Origin: Burkholderiales bacterium
GTDB lineage: Bacteria; Pseudomonadota; Gammaproteobacteria; Burkholderiales; SG8-41
DNA: 19,833 nt
Direction of reading: 5' to 3'
NCBI GenBank assembly: GCA_019746155.1
Contig: JAIESJ010000306.1
Span: 1 to 19,833, forward strand
Numbering within the stretch: the first letter of the stretch is position 1; every line of letters starts with the position of its first letter. Below are positions 1 to 10,625 of the stretch, piece after piece. The notes beneath the pieces were generated by a model, which saw nothing but the letters and a program-made list of their open reading frames with translations, was not told the DNA's origin and did no database searches. The position numbers and the translations under genes were made by a program.

Positions 1-1515
1 GCCGAAGACGCCGGTGCTCATGATCAGCACGTGGTCGCCGGGGCGCGCCGCGGCAGCGACCTGCTGCAGCAGCCGGTCGAAGTCGTCGCACACCATGGCC
101 CTCGCGCCAAGCGGAGCCAGCGCTGCACTCGCATCCCAGCCCAGGCCGGCACTGTAGCAAAACACCTGATCCGCCGCGGCCAGGCTTGCGGCGAGCCGCT
201 CCTTCATCACGCCCTGCTTCATGGTGTTGGAGCGCGGCTCGAGGACGGCGATGATACGGCCTCCGGAGGGCGAAGCAGGTTCCGTGCCGCAAGGCATGGA
301 TGCGACCCCGCAGGTGGCCGCGGCGTTTGCTTCAGGAACATTCCCTTGCGCGGTTTCGGCGCGCGGACGCCTCGCGCCATCCACTTTGGCGCGCAACCCG
401 GCGAGCGTGGTCGCAATCGCGGTCGGGTGATGGGCAAAATCGTCGTAGACCGTGATGCCGTTGACCACGCCCTTTATTTCCATGCGGCGTTTGACGTTTC
501 TGAACTGCGCCAGCGCCTCGATCGCAATCGCCGGCGGCACGCCGCCGTGGCGCGCGGCGGCAACGGCAGCCAGCGCATTCAGCTGATTGTGCACGCCCAG
601 CAGATCCCATTGGAGACGGCCCTGGCGTTCGCCTTGCCGCAGAATGTCGAAAGCGCCGGAAGCATCCTGCGCTCCGGCCTGCCAGCCGGAAGCCACGGCA
701 AAACGCTCGACCGGCGTCCAGCAGCCGCGCGCGAGCACGCGCTCGAGGTTCGGGTCGACGCCGTTGGTGACGATCAGGCCGTTGGCCGGGATGGTGCGCA
801 GCAGATGATGGAACTGGGTCTCGATCGCGGCGAGGTCAGGAAAAATGTCGGCGTGATCGAATTCGAGGTTGTTGAGGACAGTGGTGCGCGGCCGGTAGTG
901 CACGAACTTGGAGCGCTTGTCGAAGAACGCGGTGTCGTACTCGTCGGCTTCAATGACGAAGAATGGCGATGATTCGCCCCCCCATCCCGGCCTTCCCCCC
1001 TGTGGGGAGAAGGGACTTTCTTTCCCTCCCCCTTGCAGGGGAAGGGTTGGGGAGGGGGCGGGCACGCCGAGCCGTGCTGAAACACCGAAATTCTCCGGCA
1101 CGCCGCCGATCAGGAAGCCGGGGCGCAGCCCCGCGTAGTCGAGTATCCACGCCAGCATCGAAGCCGTGGTGGTCTTGCCGTGCGTGCCGGCGACGGCCAG
1201 CACCCATTTTCCGCGCAGAACGTTCTCGGCCAGCCACTGCGGCCCGGAGATATACGGAAGCCCGCGGTTCAGAATCTCTTCCATAAGCGCGTTGCCGCGC
1301 GTCACCACATTGCCGATCACGAACACATCGGGATTGAGCCTGACCTGCTCGGCAGCATACCCTTCGATGAGTTCTATCCCCTGCGCAGCGAGCTGGGTGC
1401 TCATCGGAGGATAGACGTTGGCATCGCAACCGGTCACGGTATGACCGGCCTCGCGCGCGATCGCCGCGATGCCGCCCATGAAGGTGCCGCAAATGCCGAG
1501 AATGTGAATGTGCAT
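1..1515 (-). CDS. mpl: UDP-N-acetylmuramate:L-alanyl-gamma-D-glutamyl-meso-diaminopimelate ligase (Mpl), C-terminus cut by window edge
   Basis: Cytoplasmic Mur-ligase family enzyme that joins recycled murein tripeptide to UDP-MurNAc using ATP (family knowledge). The protein starts MHIHILGICGTFMGG, the typical nucleotide-binding N-terminus. It has the P-loop GTHGKTTT at residues 110-117, then IGGVPENFGVSARL, FVIEADEYDTAFFDKRSKF (about 186-204), NNLEFDHADIF and LEPRSNTMK. The reading frame is open to base 1, at the conserved PGDHVLIMSTG region near the C-terminus, so probably only about 20 residues are missing. It is longer than the E. coli enzyme (about 457 aa) because of two insertions: residues about 151-181, made by a palindromic DNA element, and residues about 383-419. 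The ATG at 1515 is preceded by AGG at 8-nt spacing; this lies inside the repeat 1518-1738. It probably forms a transcript with the DMT gene upstream. The identification is firm; whether the enlarged enzyme is active is unknown. Confidence 0.93.
   Translation of the reverse strand, partial: MHIHILGICGTFMGGIAAIAREAGHTVTGCDANVYPPMSTQLAAQGIELIEGYAAEQVRLNPDVFVIGNVVTRGNALMEEILNRGLPYISGPQWLAENVLRGKWVLAVAGTHGKTTTASMLAWILDYAGLRPGFLIGGVPENFGVSARLGVPAPSPTLPLQGGGKESPFSPQGGRPGWGGESSPFFVIEADEYDTAFFDKRSKFVHYRPRTTVLNNLEFDHADIFPDLAAIETQFHHLLRTIPANGLIVTNGVDPNLERVLARGCWTPVERFAVASGWQAGAQDASGAFDILRQGERQGRLQWDLLGVHNQLNALAAVAAARHGGVPPAIAIEALAQFRNVKRRMEIKGVVNGITVYDDFAHHPTAIATTLAGLRAKVDGARRPRAETAQGNVPEANAAATCGVASMPCGTEPASPSGGRIIAVLEPRSNTMKQGVMKERLAASLAAADQVFCYSAGLGWDASAALAPLGARAMVCDDFDRLLQQVAAAARPGDHVLIMSTGVFG
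975..1060. repeat. Palindromic repeat element inserted in frame within mpl
   Basis: G/C-run element with nested symmetry. Outer arms (975-988, and 1044-1060 as its imperfect complement) enclose two hairpins: 991-1013 (CCTTCCCCCC / GGGGAGAAGG) and 1024-1046 (CCCTCCCCCT / AGGGGAAGGG). Read on the mpl strand it encodes a Pro/Gly/Ser-rich stretch (APSPTLPLQGGGK, then SPFSPQGGRPGWGG) between the conserved VSARL and FFVIEADEYD blocks of Mpl. The inserted length, about 973-1065 or 93 bases, keeps the frame open. Short palindromic G/C-run elements of this look are common in proteobacterial intergenic DNA; the family name is not known to me and mobility is inferred. Confidence 0.75.
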
Positions 1516-1517
1516 TA

Positions 1518-1738
1518 GAAAAACCTGGCCACCGGGAGCACAGAGGTCACAGAGGAAAACAATTCAGAAATATTAACGCAAGGATGCAGGGCAATCGGTC
1601 GGAATTTCAAAAAACAGCGGGCAAGATTCTCGGGATTCAACAGCGTCAACCACACCAGAGTTGAAGCTTCCCGGGCCCTGCTTTTGTATTTCTGCCCGAC
1701 GTTAGCTCTTCTCTGTATTCTCTGTGACCCAGGTTTTC
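1518..1738. repeat. MITE-like element with terminal inverted repeats between the DMT gene and mpl
   Basis: The left end reads GAAAAACCTGG (1518-1528) followed by CACAGAGGTCACAGAGG (1540-1556). The right end, on the other strand, reads GAAAACCTGG (1738-1729) followed by GTCACAGAG and ACAGAG motifs (1728-1709). The two ends are therefore imperfect inverted repeats about 40 bp long enclosing about 140 bp with no credible ORF. The element fills the whole gap between the two minus-strand genes. Its right tip overlaps the DMT stop codon and its left tip ends 3 nt from the mpl start codon, supplying the AGG that serves as the mpl ribosome binding site. CACAGAG-type repeats recur in many proteobacterial genomes (from memory); transposition by a transposase encoded elsewhere is inference. 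Confidence 0.65.
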
Positions 1739-2099
1739 AACCGCGAAAAATGAAGTATACCGCGCCGAGCAGGCAGAGGCCGGCGTAGAGATAGTTCATC
1801 CTGATCTCCTGCCCCATGTAAAGGATCGCGAACGGTACGAATACCACGAGCGTAATGACTTCCTGCAGGATCTTGAGTTGGCCCAGATCCATGGTCGCAA
1901 AGCCGATGCGGTTGGCGGGTACCTGGATCAGGTACTCAAACAACGCGATGCCCCAGGAGACCAGGGCGGCAATCCACCACGGCTTGCTGTTGAGATTCTT
2001 GAGGTGCCCGTACCAGGCAAAAGTCATGAACAGATTGGATGCCGCCAGCATGAGTGCGGTCGGCACGATAGGGTGCGTCAGAGCAGATACATAACTCAT
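1737..2099 (-). CDS. DMT family protein (DUF486/DMT_6-like small membrane protein)
   Basis: A 120-residue, strongly hydrophobic inner-membrane protein with about four predicted membrane segments: residues about 7-29, 42-60, 75-95 and 100-118. The block FMTFAWYGHLKNLNSKPWWIAALVSWGIALFEYLIQVPANRIG is diagnostic of the DUF486 family (Pfam DMT_6), single-domain proteins distantly related to drug/metabolite transporters; no substrate is established. The length matches the family. The ATG at 2099 has an AAAAAAGG purine run about 12 nt upstream. I see no convincing sigma-70 promoter in the 100 bases upstream. It lies upstream of mpl on the same strand, separated only by the repeat 1518-1738, so the two are probably co-transcribed. 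The stop codon TGA is partly formed by the tip of that repeat. Confidence 0.85.
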   Translation of the reverse strand: MSYVSALTHPIVPTALMLAASNLFMTFAWYGHLKNLNSKPWWIAALVSWGIALFEYLIQVPANRIGFATMDLGQLKILQEVITLVVFVPFAILYMGQEIRMNYLYAGLCLLGAVYFIFRG

Positions 2100-2192
2100 T
2101 ATTTAATATGCCTTTTTTGAAATTTCCTATGCGGCAGGTTTGAGGTTCGGCGTATACTCCTTGCCGATGCAAGCGGGATTTTCCCCCGCACC

Positions 2193-2351
2193 ATGGCCAT
2201 AACGCGCGTGCCCGCCAATCTGATTACCGGCTTCGGAAGCACCGGCAGACCCCGGCCGGCCTGCTCGACCTCGGCGCTGATATTACACACTACGCCGTTC
2301 TGCCGCGCCGAGATTAAGTCAAATGCACGCCGGCGCCGGTTTCGCTTATGA
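2193..2351 (+). pseudogene. Possible decayed N-terminus of a CobW/G3E-type GTPase gene (speculative)
   Basis: A 52-codon frame beginning MAITRVPANLITGFGSTGRP. The first 14 residues resemble the start of CobW/P47K-family GTPases (xRVPxxLITGFLGxGKTT). The expected Leu after ITGF and the Walker A Lys-Thr are absent, and the remainder is Arg-rich with no family likeness. No ribosome binding site is evident. It could equally be chance; I list it because the match lies at the right place, directly after an ATG. Confidence 0.2.
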
Positions 2352-2384
2352 TCCACCCGGAGCCACAATCGCGCCCATGGAATA

Positions 2385-2390
2385 AAGGAG
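2385..2390 (+). promoter_or_regulatory. Ribosome binding site deciding the GTG start of the phosphatase
   Basis: AAGGAG lies 7 nt before the GTG at 2398. The frame has no better-placed ATG before the signal peptide, so this site fixes the unusual start codon. Confidence 0.8.
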
Positions 2391-2397
2391 AGACCTT

Positions 2398-3840
2398 GTG
2401 CGTTACCGGAATCTGACACGAAATCTGTTCGCGCTAGTGCGGAAGCTGCCCGCGGTCGCCCTGGCCGGCATTGCGCTGGCGCTTGCAGCAAATACGCTCC
2501 TCGGCGCTTCCGCAGCCATTGCCGCGCAGCAGCCCAGGAACATCATCATCATGTTCGCCGACGGCGCCGCGTCCACGCAGTGGGATTTCGGCAGGTATTC
2601 GAGCAAGATATTGCGCCAGCAGGCATTCGTCACCACCGACATCGTGTTCAAGGAGGGTGCGCTCGGACTGCTCAGCACTCATCCGAACGGCGCATACGTG
2701 ACCGATTCCGCGGCGGCCGGCTCGGCGATGTCGACCGGATTCAAGGTCAACAACGGCGCCATCGCCGTGACCCCGGATGGCAAAGCGGTGCCTACGGTGA
2801 TGGAAATCGCGAAGTCCAGGGGCAAGCGCATCGGATTGGTGACGACCGCAACCGTCTACGACGCGACGCCCGCCGCCTTCAGCCTGCACGCGCGTTCACG
2901 CCGCGATTCACAGAATCTGGTGGATCAATATCTCACGCTGGAGCCGGACGTGCTGATGGGCGGAGGCGCCGATTATTTCCTGCCGGAAGGGGCTCCCGGG
3001 GGCAAGAGGAAAGACGGCAAGGACGTCATCGCCGCATTCCGCGACAAAGGTTATCAGGTGGCGAGGAATCCCGCTGAGCTCGCCGCCGCCAACGGCCCGA
3101 AACTGCTGGGGTTGTTTTCCGACGACGACATGGATTTCGAGATTGACCGCGATCCTTCCCGGGAGCCCACGACGGCCGAGATGGCCGCGGCTGCGCTCAA
3201 GGCGCTTTCTCAGGACAGCCCGAACGGGTTCGTCCTGCTGATTGAAAACGAGAACATCGATACCGCGGGACACGCCAACGACGCGGCTTCCCTGATGCGC
3301 GCGCTCTGGGCTTTCGATGACGCGGTCAAGGTCGCGCTCGAGTTTCAGCGCCGTTTCCCGGAAACGCTGGTGATCGTCACCGGCGATCACGAAACCGGCG
3401 GTTTTTCACCCACCTATGCGCTGAAAGACCTGAGTACGCTGTCGAGCAAAAACCGGTTCTATACCGGCGACGCACAGCTGCGGATGCTGGAGCGCATCAC
3501 GATGTCGCTCAACGCAGTCAAGGAGAAGCTCGGCAAGAAGCCGTCCGGCGAAGTACTAGACGAGTTGCTTGCCCGGCATTTCCCAGGCTTCCGGCTGGAC
3601 CCCGACCTGCGTGAGTTGATCCTCGGCCAGAAGACGCGCGAGCGCAACTTCAGCTATCTGCCGCAGAATGTGCTTGGCCGTATGATCGCGCGCCAGACCG
3701 GTTATTACTGGGGCACTTCGGGGCACACCCCGCAACCGGTGCCCGTCGGAGCCATCGGCCCGGGCGCGGAGCTGTTCCGCGGCTACCAGGACAATACCGA
3801 TTTCGGCAGACATCTGCACCGGCTGATCCTCGGCAAATGA
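2398..3840 (+). CDS. Alkaline phosphatase, PhoA family, exported
   Basis: Secreted metal-dependent phosphomonoesterase that releases phosphate from organic esters in the periplasm (family knowledge). A signal peptide covers residues 1-42 or 43 (Arg/Lys-rich start, hydrophobic core AVALAGIALALAANTLLG, ASAAIAA cleavage region). Catalytic features follow the E. coli PhoA pattern: metal ligand Asp55 (MFADG), nucleophile Ser104 in TDSAAAGSAMSTG, DATPAAF about 155-161, metal ligands Glu283, Asp288 and His292 in IENENIDTAGH, Asp330-His331 in TGDHETGG, and His443 in SGHTPQPVPV. The length, 480 aa, is close to E. coli PhoA (471). It starts at GTG 2398, with AAGGAG at 2385-2390 (7-nt spacing). It converges on metH with a 57-bp gap and no clear terminator. 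The family is firm; substrate preference is unknown, so no symbol is given. Confidence 0.92.
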   Translation: MRYRNLTRNLFALVRKLPAVALAGIALALAANTLLGASAAIAAQQPRNIIIMFADGAASTQWDFGRYSSKILRQQAFVTTDIVFKEGALGLLSTHPNGAYVTDSAAAGSAMSTGFKVNNGAIAVTPDGKAVPTVMEIAKSRGKRIGLVTTATVYDATPAAFSLHARSRRDSQNLVDQYLTLEPDVLMGGGADYFLPEGAPGGKRKDGKDVIAAFRDKGYQVARNPAELAAANGPKLLGLFSDDDMDFEIDRDPSREPTTAEMAAAALKALSQDSPNGFVLLIENENIDTAGHANDAASLMRALWAFDDAVKVALEFQRRFPETLVIVTGDHETGGFSPTYALKDLSTLSSKNRFYTGDAQLRMLERITMSLNAVKEKLGKKPSGEVLDELLARHFPGFRLDPDLRELILGQKTRERNFSYLPQNVLGRMIARQTGYYWGTSGHTPQPVPVGAIGPGAELFRGYQDNTDFGRHLHRLILGK

Positions 3841-3897
3841 CCGGATCGGGAAAGAACGGGATACCCATACCATCGACGCCGTGCGCGAGCCGCTCGA

Positions 3898-7644
<3,747 letters not shown>

Positions 7645-7696
7645 GTGCGAATGGGTTCAGGCGCGGGCAGAAAAGACCATGACGCAAAAGGCGACA

Positions 7697-7702
7697 ATTT
7701 TA
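7697..7702 (-). promoter_or_regulatory. Candidate -10 box of the metH promoter
   Basis: On the minus strand the sequence GCTAAAAT, with core TAAAAT, lies about 50 nt before the metH start. No convincing -35 is found at 17-nt spacing, so this is a weak call. Confidence 0.25.
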
Positions 7703-7754
7703 GCACGCGACTTGCCCGAGAGCCCCCAACTGGCGGTTTGCGCACGATTGCGCC

Positions 7755-7760
7755 TATAAT
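7755..7760 (+). promoter_or_regulatory. Candidate -10 box (TATAAT) of the rhodanese gene
   Basis: A perfect TATAAT hexamer lies in an A/T-rich patch, with a poor -35 (TGGCGG/GGCGGT) at the expected distance. If used, transcription would begin near 7767 and the leader RNA would contain the whole inverted repeat 7781-7856. Confidence 0.4.
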
Positions 7761-7780
7761 AATTTTCCCGACCGTTGGAA

Positions 7781-7856
7781 GTCTAAGGTTTAAACTCCGG
7801 AAAAATCATGCTGACCCTGCCGGACAAGACGCGACTTCAGACCTTAAACTTTAGAC
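7781..7856. repeat. Inverted repeat element in the leader of the rhodanese gene
   Basis: The left arm GTCTAAGGTTTAAACT (7781-7796) is nearly complementary to the right arm 7841-7856, whose reverse complement is GTCTAAAGTTTAAGGT. In RNA this gives 13 continuous pairs, including one G-U. Shorter complementary pieces, GAAGTC (7779-7784) and GACTTC (7833-7838), lie at the shoulders. The 44-base centre has no ORF. The element ends 7 nt before the rhodanese ATG and takes the place where a ribosome binding site would be expected. The compact form resembles an intergenic palindromic repeat; mobility is inferred. Confidence 0.6.
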
Positions 7857-7863
7857 ATTAGCC

Positions 7864-8250
7864 ATGAAGCACCTCGAACCCAAGGAAGCATACGAGTTTC
7901 TCAAGAAAAATCCCGACACGGTCTTCATCGATTGCCGCAGCGAGATGGAGTACCTGTTCGTCGGCCACCCCGTGGGCGCCATCCTCGTGCCGTGGAACGA
8001 CGGACCGAACTGGGAAGTCAATCCGGAATTCGTCGCGCACGTCAAAAAAGCGGCGAGCGTTGACCGGCCTATCGTGCTGATCTGCCGCAGCGGCAATCGC
8101 TCACTCGATGCCGGTCACGCGCTGGAGGAGGCGGGCTTCACCAAGGTCTACAACGTGCTGCACGGTTTCGAGGGCGAGCTCGACGAAAACCATCACCGCA
8201 ACTCGAAGACCGGCTGGCGGTTTGAAGGACTGCCGTGGGAACAATGCTGA
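7864..8250 (+). CDS. Rhodanese-like sulfurtransferase, single domain
   Basis: A 128-residue single rhodanese domain, cytoplasmic (no signal peptide or membrane segment). It has the N-terminal FIDCRSEMEYLFVGHP block (21-36) and the active-site loop CRSGNRS with catalytic Cys74. The C-terminal GLPWEQC end is usual for small proteobacterial rhodaneses. Such proteins pass sulfane sulfur from a persulfide on the catalytic Cys to acceptors; the acceptor cannot be told from sequence. The ATG at 7864 has no Shine-Dalgarno motif, only the end of the inverted repeat 7781-7856. It stands alone on the plus strand between metH and metE, which suggests a sulfur-metabolism neighbourhood but not a shared operon. 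Its stop codon lies inside the terminator hairpin 8240-8272. Confidence 0.9.
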   Translation: MKHLEPKEAYEFLKKNPDTVFIDCRSEMEYLFVGHPVGAILVPWNDGPNWEVNPEFVAHVKKAASVDRPIVLICRSGNRSLDAGHALEEAGFTKVYNVLHGFEGELDENHHRNSKTGWRFEGLPWEQC

Positions 8251-8272
8251 TCGCTCTGCGAGCAGCATTGTT
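8240..8272. terminator. Hairpin between convergent rhodanese and metE genes, probable bidirectional terminator
   Basis: AACAATGCTG (8240-8249) pairs perfectly with CAGCATTGTT (8263-8272). An inner TCGC/GCGA stem closes a TCT loop, with one A/G mismatch between. The T-run after it is short (TTT), so it may be a weak terminator. It overlaps the last three codons and the stop of the rhodanese gene and lies 6 nt beyond the metE stop. Confidence 0.6.
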
Positions 8273-8278
8273 TATGAG

Positions 8279-10555
8279 CTAGAGCTCGGAATGCTTAGCA
8301 CGCGAGCGCAGCTCGCGCGCTGCGGCAACCATATTGGCAAGCGCCGCTTCAACCTCCTCCCAGCCGCGCGTCTTCAGACCGCAGTCGGGATTGACCCACA
8401 GCCGCTCGTCCGGAATCACGGTGCGCGCCTTTTGCAGCAACGCGATCATCTCGGCGGTTTGCGGCACGCGCGGCGAGTGGATGTCGTAGATGCCCGGGCC
8501 GATGGCGTTGGGATAGCGGAACTCGCCGAACGCTTCCAGCAGATCCATATCCGAGCGCGAGGTCTCGATGGTGATCACGTCGGCATCGAGGCTCACGATC
8601 GCAGGCAGGATGTCGGCGAATTCCGAATAGCACATATGGGTGTGGATCTGCGTCTCGTCACGCACGCCATTTGATGCGATACGGAATGCGCGCGTCGCCC
8701 ACTCGAGATAGCCGGGACGTTCCGACTGACGCAGCGGCAGGCCCTCGCGCAAGGCCGGCTCGTCGATCTGGATGATGCCGATGCCGGCGCGCTCGAGGTC
8801 CAGCACTTCGGCGCTGATCGCAAGCGCGATCTGCAGCGCGGTCGTGGCACGCGGCTGATCATCGCGCACGAAGGACCACTGCAGGATGGTCACCGGCCCG
8901 GTCAGCATGCCCTTCACCGGCTTTGTGGTCAGGCTCTGGGCATAAACCGCCCATTCGACGGTCATCGGCCGCGGCCGCGACACATCGCCGTAGAGGATCG
9001 GCGGCTTCACGCAACGGGAGCCGTAGCTCTGCACCCAGCCGTGGGCCGTGAACGCGAACCCTTCAAGCTGCTCGCCGAAATATTCCACCATGTCGTTGCG
9101 CTCGGCTTCGCCGTGCACCAGCACATCGAGGCCCAGCGCCTCCTGCTTCTGTATCGCCAGCCGGATTTGCGAACGAATGCGTTCCTTGTATTCGGCTTCG
9201 TCTATCGTGCCGCTCCTGAAATCGCGCCGCGCGCGGCGGATGTCGGCGGTTTGCGGGAACGAACCGATAGTCGTCGTCGGAAACAGGGGCAGGCGCAAAC
9301 GCCGCTGCTGCACGCGTTGCCGCTGCGTGAAGGGGGATTTGCGCTGCCCGGCGTCGGCAGGCAACGCGGCAATCTGCGCCGTGATCGCGGTATTGTGGAT
9401 GCGCTGCGACAACGCACGGCTCGAGCGCACGCCGTTCGAAACCGCGATTTCGTAGGCGACGGCATCGCGACCTTCGGTCAGGCCGCGCTTGAGCCATGCC
9501 AGTTCATCGAGTTTTTCACGCGCGAACGCGAGCCAGCTTTTAATCTCGTGATCGAGTCCGGATTCAGGCGCGAGGCCAAGCGGACAGTGCAGCAGCGAGC
9601 AACTCGGTGCCAGCCACAACCGCTCCCCGAGCTGCGCGTGAACCGGTTCCAGCAGATCAAGCGCGTGCGCGAGGTCGCAACGCCAGACGTTACGCCCATC
9701 GATCACGCCCAGGGACAACACGCGGTCTTTTGGAAAATTATCAATAAAAACAGGTAGTTGCGTATTATCCCGCGTCAGATCCAGGTGCAGGCCGGCGACC
9801 GGCAGCGCCGTGAGCCGGGGCGCGAGATGTCCAACACCGGCAAAATAAGTCGCGAGCAGCAGTTTCGGCCCCCCGCCTGCCAGCGCCCCGAATACGACTT
9901 CGAGCTGCTGTAACCATGCCGGCGGCAAGTCAAGCGTAAGCGCCGGCTCGTCGAGCTGCACCCATTCAACGCCAAGCCGCTTGAGCTCGCCGAGCAGTTC
10001 ACGATAGACCGGCAATAGCTGCGGCAGCAGCGACAAGCGATCGCATCCCGGCTCCTTTTCCTTGCCGAGCCAGAGATAAGTCAGCGGCCCGAGCACCACC
10101 GGCTTGACGCGCAGGCCCAGCGCCTGCGCTTCCCGCACTTCGTCGACAAGCCAGGAAGCGTCCAGCCGGAAGCGCGTGCGTGAATCGAACTCGGGGACAA
10201 GGTAGTGATAGTTGGTGTCGAACCACTTGGTCATCTCCACTGCCGCAACGCCTTGCGCGCCGCGCGCCATGGCGAAATAGGTCTGCAGATCGGCGCGGCC
10301 GGCGCCGAAGCGTTTAGGCACGTTGCCCAGCATCACGCTCGTGGTCAGCACATGATCGTACCACGCGAAATCGCCAGCCGGGACGAGATCGACACCGGCA
10401 TCGCATTGCGTCCGCCAGTTTTGCCGGCGCAGCTCGCTGCCTGCCGCGCGCAACGCGTTTTCATCGATCTCGCCTTTCCAGAAGGCTTCGAGTGCGTGCT
10501 TTAACTCGCGGCGCGGGCCGATACGGGGAAACCCGAGATTGTGAATCAAGGTCAT
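8279..10555 (-). CDS. metE: Cobalamin-independent methionine synthase (5-methyltetrahydropteroyltriglutamate--homocysteine methyltransferase)
   Basis: Cytoplasmic zinc enzyme that methylates homocysteine directly from methyltetrahydrofolate polyglutamate. At 758 aa it matches the family (E. coli 753). The N-terminal half begins with the conserved LGFPRIGPRRELKHALEAFWKG. The C-terminal catalytic half starts near FPTTTIGSFPQT and carries the zinc ligands His640 and Cys642 (HTHMCYSEF), Glu664 (ITIETSRSDMD) and Cys725 (NPDCGLKTRGW), the same spacing as in E. coli (641, 643, 665, 726). The ATG at 10555 is chosen because the family N-terminus MTLIHNLGFPRIG starts there; its Shine-Dalgarno is weak. 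It is divergent from metR, with a promoter and MetR box in between, so homocysteine-responsive activation by MetR is likely. MetE is the slower, abundant isozyme that works without vitamin B12, complementing metH. Confidence 0.98.
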   Translation of the reverse strand: MTLIHNLGFPRIGPRRELKHALEAFWKGEIDENALRAAGSELRRQNWRTQCDAGVDLVPAGDFAWYDHVLTTSVMLGNVPKRFGAGRADLQTYFAMARGAQGVAAVEMTKWFDTNYHYLVPEFDSRTRFRLDASWLVDEVREAQALGLRVKPVVLGPLTYLWLGKEKEPGCDRLSLLPQLLPVYRELLGELKRLGVEWVQLDEPALTLDLPPAWLQQLEVVFGALAGGGPKLLLATYFAGVGHLAPRLTALPVAGLHLDLTRDNTQLPVFIDNFPKDRVLSLGVIDGRNVWRCDLAHALDLLEPVHAQLGERLWLAPSCSLLHCPLGLAPESGLDHEIKSWLAFAREKLDELAWLKRGLTEGRDAVAYEIAVSNGVRSSRALSQRIHNTAITAQIAALPADAGQRKSPFTQRQRVQQRRLRLPLFPTTTIGSFPQTADIRRARRDFRSGTIDEAEYKERIRSQIRLAIQKQEALGLDVLVHGEAERNDMVEYFGEQLEGFAFTAHGWVQSYGSRCVKPPILYGDVSRPRPMTVEWAVYAQSLTTKPVKGMLTGPVTILQWSFVRDDQPRATTALQIALAISAEVLDLERAGIGIIQIDEPALREGLPLRQSERPGYLEWATRAFRIASNGVRDETQIHTHMCYSEFADILPAIVSLDADVITIETSRSDMDLLEAFGEFRYPNAIGPGIYDIHSPRVPQTAEMIALLQKARTVIPDERLWVNPDCGLKTRGWEEVEAALANMVAAARELRSRAKHSEL

Positions 10556-10572
10556 GTTTTTACGCTCAAAAT

Positions 10573-10586
10573 TTAGAAGCTTCTAA
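10573..10586. promoter_or_regulatory. Perfect 14-bp palindrome at the predicted metE transcription start
   Basis: TTAGAAGCTTCTAA is perfectly self-complementary and lies 18 bp before the metE start codon, touching the predicted -10 and covering the predicted transcription start. It does not match the MetR consensus TGAA-N5-TTCA. It might be an operator for a second regulator or an RNA hairpin in the metE leader. Confidence 0.4.
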
Positions 10587-10614
10587 TGATGGGACACGCC
10601 ATTACATAAATCAA
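10586..10614 (-). promoter_or_regulatory. Predicted metE promoter
   Basis: Minus strand: -35 TTGATT (10614-10609), a 17-nt spacer and -10 CATCAT (10591-10586). The weak -10 suits an activator-dependent promoter. The predicted start near 10579 places the MetR box centre at about -65, the usual activation position for LysR-type regulators. Confidence 0.55.
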
Positions 10615-10625
10615 GCTCATATTTT

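Larger units (their letters stand above)
2100..2397. other. Divergent intergenic region between the DMT gene and the alkaline phosphatase gene
   Basis: 298 bases without a supported gene. It contains a short hairpin (GCGGG / CCCGC around 2171-2189), a possible -10 TATGAT at 2347-2352 with no good -35, and an isolated TATACT at 2153-2158, also without a -35. No PhoB box (repeated CTGTCAT-like half-sites) is visible, so phosphate control of the downstream phosphatase cannot be claimed. A 52-codon open frame at 2193-2351 is described separately. Confidence 0.5.

Noticed and set aside
31..972. Plus-strand open frame of 313 codons
   Set aside because: Antisense to mpl, whose conserved motifs are clear on the minus strand.
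2100..2397. PhoB box upstream of the alkaline phosphatase
   Set aside because: No pair of CTGTCAT-like repeats at 11-bp spacing is present.
2099..2491. Minus-strand 130-codon frame
   Set aside because: It covers the intergenic region and overlaps the phosphatase start antisense; no motifs or ribosome binding site.
7645..7780. Cobalamin or SAM riboswitch before metH
   Set aside because: The distance is too short and no conserved riboswitch core such as a B12 box can be recognised; the same holds before metE.
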